In this document: in pieces, positions 30,090 to 38,535 of the stretch
How the letters are laid out: the number at the start of each line of letters is the position of its first letter
Numbering within the stretch: position 1 is the first letter of the stretch
Assembly: GCA_024742695.1 (NCBI GenBank)
Contig: JANSXY010000013.1
Span: forward strand, 30,988-94,987
Origin: Paracoccaceae bacterium
GTDB taxonomy: Bacteria; Pseudomonadota; Alphaproteobacteria; Rhodobacterales; Rhodobacteraceae
Direction of reading: 5' to 3'
DNA length: 64,000 bases
The notes under the pieces: model-generated
Database searches by the model: none
Told to the model about the DNA's origin: nothing
The model's input: only the letters and a program-made list of their open reading frames with translations
Translations under genes and position numbers: made by a program

Positions 30090-31607
30090 ATGGCGAACCC
30101 GCTCTACGACCGTCTGTTTGGTTGCCATGCCGGCAAGACCACGACGTTCCTGCACCTGCCGGGCGGCGGCAGCGTCAGCCATGCCGCTTTTCTCGATCAG
30201 GCGGCGCGGATCGCGCATGTGCTGAGCGCGGCCGGCCTCGCCCCCGGCGACCGGCTGGCCGCGCAGGTCGAGAAATCGCCCCAGGCGCTGGCGCTCTATG
30301 CCGCCTGCGTACAGGCCGGTGTGGTGTTCCTGCCGCTCAACACCGCCTACACCACCGACGAGCTGTCGTATTTCATCGAGAACAGCGGCGCGGCGATGCT
30401 GGTTTGCGATGCGGCGAAAGAGGCCGCGCTGGCGCCGATCGCCGCGCGCCTTGGCGCCCGGCTGGAGACGCTGAACGCCGACGGCGGCGGCACGCTAACG
30501 GAACGCGCCGGGAGACAGCCAGCCGGCTTTCCCACGGTTGACCGCGGCGCGGACGACCTCGCCGCCTTCCTCTACACCTCCGGTACCACCGGGCGCTCGA
30601 AGGGCGCGATGCTGACCCAGGACAACCTTCTGTCGAACGCCGAAACCCTGGCCGAGGCCTGGCGCTTCACGGCCGACGACGTGCTGCTGCACGCGCTGCC
30701 GATCTTCCATACCCACGGCCTGTTCGTTGCCACCAACATCGCCCTGGCGACCGGCGGCGCGATGGTCTTCCTGCCGAAATTCGACGCCGACGCGGTGATC
30801 GCGCAACTGCCGCGCGCCACCGCGATGATGGGGGTGCCGACCTTCTACACCCGGCTGCTGGACGATCCGCGCCTGACCTGCGACCTTGTCGCGCACATGC
30901 GGCTGTTCGTGTCCGGCAGCGCGCCGCTTCTGGCCGAAACCCACCGGCAGTTCGAGGCGCGCACAGGGCACCGGATCCTCGAACGCTACGGCATGACCGA
31001 GACGAACATGAACACCTCCAACCCCTATGACGGCGAGCGCCGCGCCGGCACCGTCGGTTTCCCGCTGCCGGGGGTGGAGTTGAAGATCACCGATCCGCAG
31101 ACCGGGGCGGAGCTGCCGCAGGGCGAGATCGGCCAGCTCGAGGTGCGGGGCCGCAACGTCTTCAAGGGCTATTGGCAGATGCCGGAAAAGACCGCGGCGG
31201 AACTGCGCGCCGACGGGTTCTTCATCACCGGCGATCTCGGCCTGATCGATGCCGACGGTTACGTCCACATCGTCGGCCGCAACAAGGATCTGATCATCTC
31301 GGGCGGCTACAACATCTATCCCAAGGAGATCGAGTTGCTGCTCGATGCCCAGCCCGGCGTTCTGGAAAGCGCGGTGATCGGGGTGCCGCACGCGGATCTC
31401 GGCGAAACGGTCCTTGGCCTGATCGTGCCGCAACCGGGCGGCGCCCCCGATCTCGATGCCATAGCCGCCGCGATGACGGCCGCGCTGGCGCGGTTCAAGC
31501 TGCCGCGCAAGCTGATTGTGATCGACGCGCTGCCGCGCAACACGATGGGAAAGGTCCAGAAGAACGTCCTGCGTGAAACCTATCGCGACGTTTTCGCGGG
31601 CCGCTGA
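30090..31607 (+). CDS. matB: Malonyl-CoA synthetase
   Basis: 505-residue ANL-family ligase that makes malonyl-CoA (and often methylmalonyl-CoA) from the free acid, ATP and CoA. It matches the MatB group along its length: YTSGTTGRSKGAMLTQDN, IFHTHGLFVATN, RYGMTETNMNTSNPYDGERRAG (landmark near residues 303-324; key residues R303, T307, R322), GRNKDLIISGGYNIYPKE and the catalytic lysine in NTMGKVQK. Unlike the usual matA-matB arrangement there is no malonyl-CoA decarboxylase beside it. Convergent with the PanE-like gene, nine bases apart. Confidence 0.88.
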   Translation: MANPLYDRLFGCHAGKTTTFLHLPGGGSVSHAAFLDQAARIAHVLSAAGLAPGDRLAAQVEKSPQALALYAACVQAGVVFLPLNTAYTTDELSYFIENSGAAMLVCDAAKEAALAPIAARLGARLETLNADGGGTLTERAGRQPAGFPTVDRGADDLAAFLYTSGTTGRSKGAMLTQDNLLSNAETLAEAWRFTADDVLLHALPIFHTHGLFVATNIALATGGAMVFLPKFDADAVIAQLPRATAMMGVPTFYTRLLDDPRLTCDLVAHMRLFVSGSAPLLAETHRQFEARTGHRILERYGMTETNMNTSNPYDGERRAGTVGFPLPGVELKITDPQTGAELPQGEIGQLEVRGRNVFKGYWQMPEKTAAELRADGFFITGDLGLIDADGYVHIVGRNKDLIISGGYNIYPKEIELLLDAQPGVLESAVIGVPHADLGETVLGLIVPQPGGAPDLDAIAAAMTAALARFKLPRKLIVIDALPRNTMGKVQKNVLRETYRDVFAGR

Positions 31608-31616
31608 CCCGCCGGC

Positions 31617-32621
31617 CTACCGCCCGGTTGCGGCCGGTTGTCCGTCGTACAGCCCGGCGATGCGCCCGCGCAACTGCACAAGGGCGAGAACCGTGTCGAT
31701 CGTCGGCGTCGGGATGCCGGTGATCCGGCCGAGTTCCTGCACCGAGCCGACCAGCGCGTCGATTTCCATCGGCCGGCCCTGGTCGAGATCCTGAAGCATC
31801 GAGGTCCGGTGCGCGCCCACCGCCGCGCCGCCATCGATCCGCCGCTCCACGTCGATGGGAAACCGCACGCCGAGCGCTTCGGCGATTTGCTGGGCCTCGA
31901 GCATCATGGCGCGGGCGACGGCGCGGGTGCCCGGATCGATGCACAGCACGTCGAGCGTGGCCAGCGTCAGCGCCGAGATCGGGTTGAACGACAGGTTGCC
32001 CCAGAGCTTCACCCAGATCTCGTCGCGCAGCCGCGGGCGGACCGGAGCCTTCAGCCCGGCGGCGCTCAGCGCCTCGGAAAGCGCGACGGCGCGGGCCGAT
32101 TTCGACCCGTCCGGTTCACCCAGCGAGAACCGGTTGCCCTCGATATGCCGGATGACGCCGGGCTCGATCACCTCGGCCGCCGGGTAGACCACGCAGCCCA
32201 GCACCCGCTCGGGGCCGAAACCGTTCCACTGCACGTCGCCGGGGTCGACGCTGGCCAGCCGCGTACCTTCCCAATTGCCGCCGATCTTGTGGAAATACCA
32301 CCACGGTACGCCGTTGACGCCGCTGACGATGGTCGTGTTCGGGCCGATCAGCGGCTGCATCCGGTCCACCACGCCGGGCACGGAATGCGCCTTGAGCGTG
32401 ACGATCACGTAATCCTGGTGGCCCAGCGCCGCCGGATCGTCCGAGGCGGTGACCGCAACGCCTTGCGGCGGCCCGTCCTCTTCGATCAGGGTCAGGCCGC
32501 GCGCCTGCATCGCGGCCAGATGCGGGCCACGCGCCACAAGGCTGACATCGGCGCCGGCCATCGCCAGCCTGGCGCCCATGTAGCCGCCGATCGCCCCGGC
32601 CCCGAAAATGCAGATCTTCAC
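31617..32621 (-). CDS. 2-dehydropantoate 2-reductase-family protein (PanE-like)
   Basis: 334-residue NADP-dependent reductase of the ApbA/PanE family: N-terminal GAGAIGGYMGARLA nucleotide site (residues 7-20), VTLKAHSVPG with the catalytic lysine, and the KLWGNLSFNPIS segment that places the second lysine and asparagine. True PanE reduces ketopantoate in pantothenate synthesis, but family members in catabolic operons act on other 2-oxo acids. It is the last gene of the transporter/ligase operon, so here reduction of a short 2-oxo acid from the pathway is more likely than vitamin synthesis; that is inference. Confidence 0.84.
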   Translation of the reverse strand: MKICIFGAGAIGGYMGARLAMAGADVSLVARGPHLAAMQARGLTLIEEDGPPQGVAVTASDDPAALGHQDYVIVTLKAHSVPGVVDRMQPLIGPNTTIVSGVNGVPWWYFHKIGGNWEGTRLASVDPGDVQWNGFGPERVLGCVVYPAAEVIEPGVIRHIEGNRFSLGEPDGSKSARAVALSEALSAAGLKAPVRPRLRDEIWVKLWGNLSFNPISALTLATLDVLCIDPGTRAVARAMMLEAQQIAEALGVRFPIDVERRIDGGAAVGAHRTSMLQDLDQGRPMEIDALVGSVQELGRITGIPTPTIDTVLALVQLRGRIAGLYDGQPAATGR

Positions 32622-32645
32622 GCGACAGCGTCCTCCGGTTCGACG

Positions 32646-34175
32646 TCAGGCGGGGTCGACGAGCCCCAGTTTCTCGGCCATCCCGATGCGCTGCATCTTG
32701 CCGGTCGCGCCCTTGGGGATCTCGTCGAGGATCACCACCCGGCGCGGCACCTTGAAATCGGCCATCCGCGCAGCCGCGAAATCGCGGATCTCGCGTTCGG
32801 TCGCCGCGTGGCCGTCGCGCAGGACCACCGCCGCGGCGACCTCCTCGCCCAGCTTCGGATGCGGCAGCGCGAAGGCCACGACCTGTTGCACCGCCGGATG
32901 ATCCATCAGCACGCCGTCGACCTCCAGCGGGCTGATCTTCTCGCCGCCGCGGTTGATGATCTCCTTCAGCCGCCCGGTCAGGCCGAGGAACCCGTCGGCG
33001 TCGAACCGGCCCTGATCGCCGGTGCGGAACCAGCGCCGGCCATCGGCCTCGAAGAAGCTCTTGGCGTTGGCCTCGGGGTTGCTTTCGTATCCCGGCGTCA
33101 CGTTCGGCCCCGAGATCACGACCTCGCCGGTGCCCTCGATCAACCGGTCCTCGGCCTCGTGCGCGATCCGCACCTCGGGGCCGGCGGCCACGCCGACCGA
33201 TCCGGGCTTTTGCCGATCCAGCGGGTTGGAACACATCTGGTGCGTCGCCTCGGTCATCCCGTAGGCCTCGATCACCGGGGCGCCGAAGGTGTCGCCAAGC
33301 GCCGCCATCACCTGTGCCGGCAGGCTGGCCGAGGAGGAGCGCAGGAAACGCAGCGGCACCTCGGCGATGGTCGCGGCGTTCCTCTCGGCCCGCGCCAGGA
33401 TCGCCTGGTGCATCGTCGGCACCGCGGTGTACCAGGTTGGCCGCGCCTCTTTCATCCAGCCGAAGAACCGCAGCGCGTCGAAGCCCGGCGCGCACCAGAT
33501 CGACCCCCCGGCGGCAAGCGAGGCGGAGACCGCCGCGATCAGCCCGTGGATATGGAACAGCGGCATCACGTTGAGGCAGCAATCCTCCGCCGTCAGCGCC
33601 AGCGAGGCCTCGATGTTCCGCGCCGAAGCGACGATGTTGGATTGCAGGAGCGGCACGATCTTGGGCCGCGAGGTCGTGCCGGACGTGTGCAGGATCAGCG
33701 CGACGGCCTCTGCGCCCGGCCGGGCCGGATCGGCGGGCGCGCCGCCGCCGCCCTCGGCGCGGAGCGTGAAGCTGCCCGCCGGGCCGTCGGCATCGGCGAC
33801 AAGGCGCAGAACGGCAAGGTTGCGGGCCTTCGCCGCGGCCAGCGCCGGGCCCGCGTCATGTTCCGCCAGCACGATCGCCCGCGCGCCCAGATCCTCCAGG
33901 TAGAAGGCGTACTCGTCTTCCCGGTAGGCCGGGTTCAGCGGCGCGGTCACCGCGCCCTGCGCCAGGGTCACGAAGGCGGCCGCCATTTCCGGCCCGTTCG
34001 GCAGCACGATCGCCACGCGATCCGTGGCGCCGATGCCGAAGCCGCGCAGCGCGGCGACGGTGCGATCCGACAGGTCGCGCAGCGCGCCGTAGCTCATCCA
34101 GGCCCGGCCCGGCGCGCCGATCGCCCGGCGGCCGGCCTCGTGCGGTGCGATCAGTGCCGAAATCGTGCCGGTCAT
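32646..34175 (-). CDS. Oxalyl-CoA-synthetase-like acyl-CoA ligase (Pcs60/AAE3 type)
   Basis: 509-residue ANL-superfamily ligase. Motifs: LHTSGTTSRPKIVPL, PLFHIHGLIAAVSASLAAGGS (first 19 residues are the landmark), TWYTAVPTMHQAIL, YGMTEATHQM, TGDQGRFD, GRLKEIINRGGEKISPLE and KGATGKMQR. The FHIHGL and WYTAVPT blocks are the pattern I associate with the Pcs60/AAE3 group, whose plant and yeast members activate oxalate. Specificity here is unproven. ATG 34175 fits the family; a longer frame to 34274 does not. It sits between the ABC permease and the PanE-like gene in one operon. Confidence 0.82.
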   Translation of the reverse strand: MTGTISALIAPHEAGRRAIGAPGRAWMSYGALRDLSDRTVAALRGFGIGATDRVAIVLPNGPEMAAAFVTLAQGAVTAPLNPAYREDEYAFYLEDLGARAIVLAEHDAGPALAAAKARNLAVLRLVADADGPAGSFTLRAEGGGGAPADPARPGAEAVALILHTSGTTSRPKIVPLLQSNIVASARNIEASLALTAEDCCLNVMPLFHIHGLIAAVSASLAAGGSIWCAPGFDALRFFGWMKEARPTWYTAVPTMHQAILARAERNAATIAEVPLRFLRSSSASLPAQVMAALGDTFGAPVIEAYGMTEATHQMCSNPLDRQKPGSVGVAAGPEVRIAHEAEDRLIEGTGEVVISGPNVTPGYESNPEANAKSFFEADGRRWFRTGDQGRFDADGFLGLTGRLKEIINRGGEKISPLEVDGVLMDHPAVQQVVAFALPHPKLGEEVAAAVVLRDGHAATEREIRDFAAARMADFKVPRRVVILDEIPKGATGKMQRIGMAEKLGLVDPA

Positions 34176-34215
34176 CGCCGTTCTCCCCCGTCCCGAAGTG
34201 CCGTGCCGCGCCGGA

Positions 34216-34968
34216 TCAGCGCTTGGCCGCGTAGTAGGCCACCCGCCGCTCAAGGTAGGCCAGAAACTCGGCAATGGTGAAGGCCAGTGCGAACAGCACG
34301 ATCAGCACGGCCCAGAAATGCGCCATCAGGAAGTTCGCCGAGTAGAGTTCGAACAGCGCCCCGAACCCGACGATGGAGATCAGCAGCTGGCCGATGATCA
34401 CCCCCTTGACCGCGCGGATGATGCCGATCCGCACCCCGCCGAGAATCTCGGGCAGCGCCGCCCAGAGGTAGATCTTCGTGAACGCGTTCCAGGGCGAGGC
34501 GCCGAAGCTGTGCGCCATCTCGACCAGCGAACGGTTGATCTGCTTTACCCCGGCGCGGGCGTTGAGGATGATGATCCAGATCCCGAACAGGGTTGTCGTG
34601 ATGACGATGGATTTCATGCCGAAGCCGAACAGCACCATCAGCACCGGCACCAGCGCCGTCAGCGGCGCGCTGAGAAACACGTTCACCCAGGGCAGCAGCA
34701 GCTCGTCCAGCAGCCGGTTCTTGCCCATCAGGATGCCCACCGGGATGCCGATCGTGATGGCGAAGAACACGCCGGCCGAGAAGGCGTAGGCGGTTTCGGC
34801 CAGCGCCTTCTGGAAGGCCGCGGTGCCGATCACCGCGAAAAGCGTGGCGATCACCTCCGACAGCGGCGGAATGAAGAACGTCAGGCCCATCTGGCCGACG
34901 ATTTCCCACAGCAGGCCCCAGACGATCAGCGACGACATTCCGGGAAGCCGGTATCCGAAGACGGTCAT
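34216..34968 (-). CDS. NitT/TauT-type ABC transporter permease 1
   Basis: 250-residue inner-membrane permease with about six helices and the EAA-loop VEMAHSFGASPWNAFTKIYL (key residues G and the following LWAALPE). This is the TauC/SsuC architecture used for sulfonates, nitrate, pyrimidine precursors and some carboxylates. The operon has two different permease genes, so the channel is probably a heterodimer. It follows the ATPase gene after three bases. Confidence 0.9.
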   Translation of the reverse strand: MTVFGYRLPGMSSLIVWGLLWEIVGQMGLTFFIPPLSEVIATLFAVIGTAAFQKALAETAYAFSAGVFFAITIGIPVGILMGKNRLLDELLLPWVNVFLSAPLTALVPVLMVLFGFGMKSIVITTTLFGIWIIILNARAGVKQINRSLVEMAHSFGASPWNAFTKIYLWAALPEILGGVRIGIIRAVKGVIIGQLLISIVGFGALFELYSANFLMAHFWAVLIVLFALAFTIAEFLAYLERRVAYYAAKR

Positions 34969-34971
34969 GAT

Positions 34972-35769
34972 CTATTCCACGTAGCTGCGCAGCGAGGCCC
35001 AGATCTGATCGACGATGTCGAGGTATTCCGGGTCGCGGCGGATGTTGTCGGCACCCTTGTCGCGGAACCCCGAGGGCCGGATGATCTCGGACACCCGGCT
35101 GGGTCGCGGCAGCAGGATCGCGATCTGGTCGGAGACGTAGACGGCCTCCTCGATCGAGTGGGTGACGAAGATGAAGGTCTTCTTCTCGTTCTGGACGAGG
35201 CCCAGCAGGTCTTCCTGGAACTTGCGGCGGGTCTGTTCGTCGACGGCCGAGAACGGCTCGTCCATCAGCAGCACCTGCGCGTCGACGGACAGCGCGCGGG
35301 CCAGGCCGACGCGCTGGCGCATGCCGCCGGACAGTTCGTGCGGATAGGCGTGTTCGAAGCCGGCGAGGCCGACCTCGCGGATGTAGCGTTCGGCGATCGC
35401 CTCGCGTTCCGATTTCGCAACCCCGCGCATTTCCAGCCCGAAGGCGACGTTGCGGATCACGCTGGCCCAGGGCAGCAGCGCGAAGTCCTGGAACACGAAG
35501 GCGCGGTCCGGTCCGGGGCCCGTCACCGTGTGGCCGTTGACCTCGACTTCGCCCGACGACGGCTGCAGCAGCCCCGCGATGATCTTCAGCAGCGTGGTCT
35601 TGCCGCAGCCCGACGGCCCCAGGAGCGAGGTCAACTGGCCGCGCGGGAATTCCAGCGACAGGTTGCGCAGCGCTTCCACGTCGCCGTAATTCTTCGAGAT
35701 GTTGCGGGTCGAGACCGCGCTTTCCGGCACCATGTCGGCCTTGGCCGCCGCGAGGTCAGTCTGAGACAT
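34972..35769 (-). CDS. NitT/TauT-type ABC transporter ATP-binding protein
   Basis: 265-residue ATPase: Walker A GPSGCGKTTLL, Q-loop FVFQDFALLPW, signature LSGGMRQRVG, Walker B VLLMDEPFSAVD, H-loop VTHSIEEA. The FALLPW Q-loop is typical of the TauB/SsuB group. The ATG at 35769 overlaps the upstream permease by 14 bases; a GTG two codons earlier is possible. It powers the importer formed with the flanking permeases. Confidence 0.92.
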   Translation of the reverse strand: MSQTDLAAAKADMVPESAVSTRNISKNYGDVEALRNLSLEFPRGQLTSLLGPSGCGKTTLLKIIAGLLQPSSGEVEVNGHTVTGPGPDRAFVFQDFALLPWASVIRNVAFGLEMRGVAKSEREAIAERYIREVGLAGFEHAYPHELSGGMRQRVGLARALSVDAQVLLMDEPFSAVDEQTRRKFQEDLLGLVQNEKKTFIFVTHSIEEAVYVSDQIAILLPRPSRVSEIIRPSGFRDKGADNIRRDPEYLDIVDQIWASLRSYVE

Positions 35770-36517
35770 AGCCACGTTGATTTCCCTTGAAGAGGACGGT
35801 CTCGGTCTTTTCCAGAACGTTGAGGAACAGAACCGCCAGAAGGATGATGGAGAAGATCGCGGCGTACATGCTGGGGTAGTCCGCGATCGACCGGCTGTAG
35901 GTGATGATGTCGCCGACGCCGGTCGGGGTGATCTTCAGCTCCGCCAGGATCGCCCCGATGAACCCGGCCGACACGCCAAGCCGCAGCCCGGCGAAGATCA
36001 CCGGCGAGGCGGCCGGGATGATGATCTTCAGGATGATGGCGAGTTCCGAGGCCAGGAAGGCGCGGCCCATCTCCTTCATCGATTCCGGGGTGTTGCGCAC
36101 CGCGCTCGACGTGTTCAGCACGATCACCGGCATCGCCATGATGCAGACCACCAGCACCTTCGATGTCAGTCCGATCCCGTAGGCCAGCACCAGAAGCGGG
36201 ATCAGCGCGGCCAGCGGCGCGGCCTGCATGACGATGAAGATCGGCGAGAACAGCCAGTCGAAGACGTTGCTGAGACCGACCCAAAGCCCGATGGCGATGC
36301 CCAGCACCGCCGATATGGCGACGCCGACGACCAGCGGCTGAAGGGTTTCGGCATAGGCCGTCCAGAGCGTACCGTCCCCGGCCATCCGGAAGAGCGCGCC
36401 CATCGCTTCGAGGAAGGTGGGGAAGGCGTAGCTCACCGGGATGCGGCCGGCGATCTCCCAGGCGCCGAACAGGATCACGGCGGACAGGATCTTCAGAAAC
36501 AGCGAACGGTTCGGCAT
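35756..36517 (-). CDS. NitT/TauT-type ABC transporter permease 2
   Basis: 253-residue TauC/SsuC-like permease with six predicted helices and the EAA loop MKEMGRAFLASELAIILKII preceding IPAASPVI. It overlaps the ATPase gene by 14 bases. The binding-protein gene lies upstream, separated by a 69-base gap with a perfect 28-base palindrome. Confidence 0.9.
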   Translation of the reverse strand: MPNRSLFLKILSAVILFGAWEIAGRIPVSYAFPTFLEAMGALFRMAGDGTLWTAYAETLQPLVVGVAISAVLGIAIGLWVGLSNVFDWLFSPIFIVMQAAPLAALIPLLVLAYGIGLTSKVLVVCIMAMPVIVLNTSSAVRNTPESMKEMGRAFLASELAIILKIIIPAASPVIFAGLRLGVSAGFIGAILAELKITPTGVGDIITYSRSIADYPSMYAAIFSIILLAVLFLNVLEKTETVLFKGNQRGYVSD

Positions 36518-36546
36518 CGGTCGGGTATCCGGGATGAGTGTCGGGT

Positions 36547-36574
36547 GCCGCCGCGCCCGGCCGGGCGCGGCGGC
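36547..36574. repeat. Perfect 28-base palindrome between binding protein and permease genes
   Basis: Arms 36547-36560 and 36561-36574 are perfect reverse complements with no loop. In the mRNA it would form a very stable hairpin after the binding-protein stop codon. There is no T-tract, so it is more likely a 3'-end stabiliser that raises binding-protein levels, or a partial terminator. Confidence 0.6.
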
Positions 36575-36586
36575 GACAGGCTCGGG

Positions 36587-37564
36587 TCAGTTCATCGCCG
36601 CGTCGAGCGGCTTGAGATACCAGAAGTCCTCGATGTTCAGGTCGGCCGGCGCGCCGTCGAGCTGGCCGGCGGCCGAGTACCATTCCATGTCGGCCATCGC
36701 CGCCTTGCGGCCGCCGCCGTCGGGATCGTAGAGCCCGGCTTCGACGGCATCCGAATAGAAGCCGTCAAGCTCTGCCAGGATCTCTGCGGGCAACTGCCCG
36801 ATCGGGCCGTCGGGATTGGTTTCGCGGCGCACGATGGTCGGATCCGCGTGCATGTCGCGGTAGACGCTGACCAGCGCGTCGACGAAGATCTGCACGTCCT
36901 CCTCGTTCTCCTGGATCCAGTTCAGGTTCCCGAACAGCGCCTCGTCGCTGGCATCGACATCGAACATCTCGAGCACGTTGAAGCTGCCGCCCGCGTCGCT
37001 GCGCATCAGCTTGTTCTTGTTCGACAGGTCGATGATCGTGGCATCCGCCCGGCCGCCCAGAAGCGCGGCGACGCGGTTCGACGAGCCCGGCACGTAGGAC
37101 CGTTCGCCGAACTTGATGCCCAGCCGATACTCGATGACATTGGCGATGGAATCGGTGCCGCCGCCGCGCGAATGCAGCAGGATCGGTTCGCCGTCGAGAT
37201 CTTCAAGCTTGCTGTACTTCTTGGTCGTGACCGGGAAGAACTTCAGCTTCGACAGCTGGAACACGATCCGCAGCGGCGCCTTGGAACGCTGCATCGCGGC
37301 ATAGGGTGTGCCGAAGCCGATGTCCATCTGGCCCGAAAGGACCGCCTGGATCGCGAGTTCCTCGTCCGAGAAGGCCGTCCATTCGTAGTCGAGCCCGTTG
37401 GCCCTGGCGCGGTCGAGCGCCACGAAGAACGCCGCGAGTTCGTCCGACGGGGTTTCGGCAAGCGCGATGCGGATCGTGTCCGCCTCGGCCGGCCGGGCGC
37501 CGAGCCCGAGGGCCAGCGGAACGGCGACGACCGCCGCGGTGAGCGTCTTGAGCATTGTCTTCAT
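36587..37564 (-). CDS. NitT/TauT-type ABC transporter substrate-binding protein
   Basis: 325-residue periplasmic binding protein: signal peptide MKTMLKTLTAAVV ending near ARPAEADT, then the two-lobe NMT1/TauA-like fold (IRIALAETPSDELAAFF, GQMDIGFGTPYAAM, LLHSRGGGTDSIANVI). The ligand cannot be predicted, but the GTDS and SSNRVAAL segments line the typical anion pocket. GGAGGAAG precedes the ATG at 37564. First gene of the six-gene minus-strand operon (binding protein, permease, ATPase, permease, ligase, PanE-like). Confidence 0.88.
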   Translation of the reverse strand: MKTMLKTLTAAVVAVPLALGLGARPAEADTIRIALAETPSDELAAFFVALDRARANGLDYEWTAFSDEELAIQAVLSGQMDIGFGTPYAAMQRSKAPLRIVFQLSKLKFFPVTTKKYSKLEDLDGEPILLHSRGGGTDSIANVIEYRLGIKFGERSYVPGSSNRVAALLGGRADATIIDLSNKNKLMRSDAGGSFNVLEMFDVDASDEALFGNLNWIQENEEDVQIFVDALVSVYRDMHADPTIVRRETNPDGPIGQLPAEILAELDGFYSDAVEAGLYDPDGGGRKAAMADMEWYSAAGQLDGAPADLNIEDFWYLKPLDAAMN

Positions 37565-37670
37565 GGTTCTCTTCCTCCCTGAGACTGAAGTGGGTGCTCG
37601 TCGGTTGTGTCGGCCGGGTTCGGCCCGGCTCGGGTTCGCTTCGGGGGTCAGGCCCCCTTCGCTCTGCGCT

Positions 37671-38384
37671 TCAAACCTCCCCGAAAAGCCGGGCCGAAAC
37701 CGACCCGATATGCCGGCGCATCGCATCGAAGGCCCGGTGGGGATCGCGCCCCTCGATGGCTTCGACGATCTCGCGATGCTCCGAAAAACTGGAATGGCCG
37801 GCCGGCGGCTTCGCCGATTGCCGGACCACGCTGGCACCCGCAACGGCGCGGCGCGTCTCGTTCAACTGATCGAACAGCGCGACCAGCAGGATGTTGTCGG
37901 TGGCTTCCGCCAGATGGCGGTGGAACTTGTCGTCCTGCGCCTCGTACTCCGCCCAGGTGGCGGCGTGCGCGGCGCGCTCCTCGGCCAGGCGAATCCGGGC
38001 GACGGCTTCGGCGGAGGCGTTGATCGCCGCCTCCCGCGCGATCGCCGGCTCGATCGCCAGCCGCGCGCGCATCATCTTCACCGGCGTCAGCTGGCGGCCG
38101 ATCTCGGCGATGCTGCCGGGCAGGCCGGGTTCGCGGGAAATGAACGTCCCCTTGCCGACATGGCGCCAGATCGCCCCCTCGCGTTCGAGCGCGTCAAGCG
38201 CCTTGCGCAGCGTCGTGCGCGTCATCCCGAGGCTGTGGATCAGGTCGCGTTCCGGCGGCAGCCGGTCGCCCGGACCGTATCCGCCGGCCTCGATGAAGTC
38301 GCGCAGCCGGCCGCGCGCCGCATCGCGTTCTTGCGAGCCTGTTCGGGGGATGATGTTCATTACCGCGCCACCTTGGTCAACCAT
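37671..38384 (-). CDS. GntR/FadR-family transcriptional regulator
   Basis: 237-residue regulator: N-terminal winged HTH (GDRLPPERDLIHSLGMTR then TTLRKALDALE) and a C-terminal FCD helical ligand domain with the metal-site pattern DDKFHRH and the later HREI and RRHI histidines. FCD regulators usually sense small carboxylic acids. A TGGT-CA-ACCA half-site pair, the FadR-type operator form, covers the first possible start (38374-38383); if that is the operator, the real start is the ATG at 38360. Divergent from the FAH-family gene and just upstream of the ABC operon, so both are likely targets. Confidence 0.88.
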   Translation of the reverse strand: MVDQGGAVMNIIPRTGSQERDAARGRLRDFIEAGGYGPGDRLPPERDLIHSLGMTRTTLRKALDALEREGAIWRHVGKGTFISREPGLPGSIAEIGRQLTPVKMMRARLAIEPAIAREAAINASAEAVARIRLAEERAAHAATWAEYEAQDDKFHRHLAEATDNILLVALFDQLNETRRAVAGASVVRQSAKPPAGHSSFSEHREIVEAIEGRDPHRAFDAMRRHIGSVSARLFGEV

Positions 38385-38535
38385 TAGCCTTTATTGATCC
38401 AGTATTGAGCCGATCATTCCCATATATCAACCGATTTCTTCTGATCATCCGGATTGATTTGGATTGATCGGGATTGATCGACCCGAAGCTTCGGGCTAAG
38501 AGGAGCTGAGAACGCGCAAACGGGGACTGTACGGG
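38385..38535. promoter_or_regulatory. GntR-FAH divergent promoter with three tandem 10-base repeats
   Basis: AT-rich for this genome. It contains three head-to-tail copies of GGATTGAT(T/C)(T/G) at 38451-38460, 38461-38470 and 38471-38480, so exactly one helical turn apart, plus looser TATTGA copies at about 38391 and 38403. A TGGT-CA-ACCA site lies at 38374-38383. Such phased repeats fit cooperative regulator binding on one DNA face. Confidence 0.55.

Noticed and set aside
30090..31607. Standard mat (malonate utilisation) operon
   Set aside because: Only matB is present; no malonyl-CoA decarboxylase or malonate carrier gene is adjacent.
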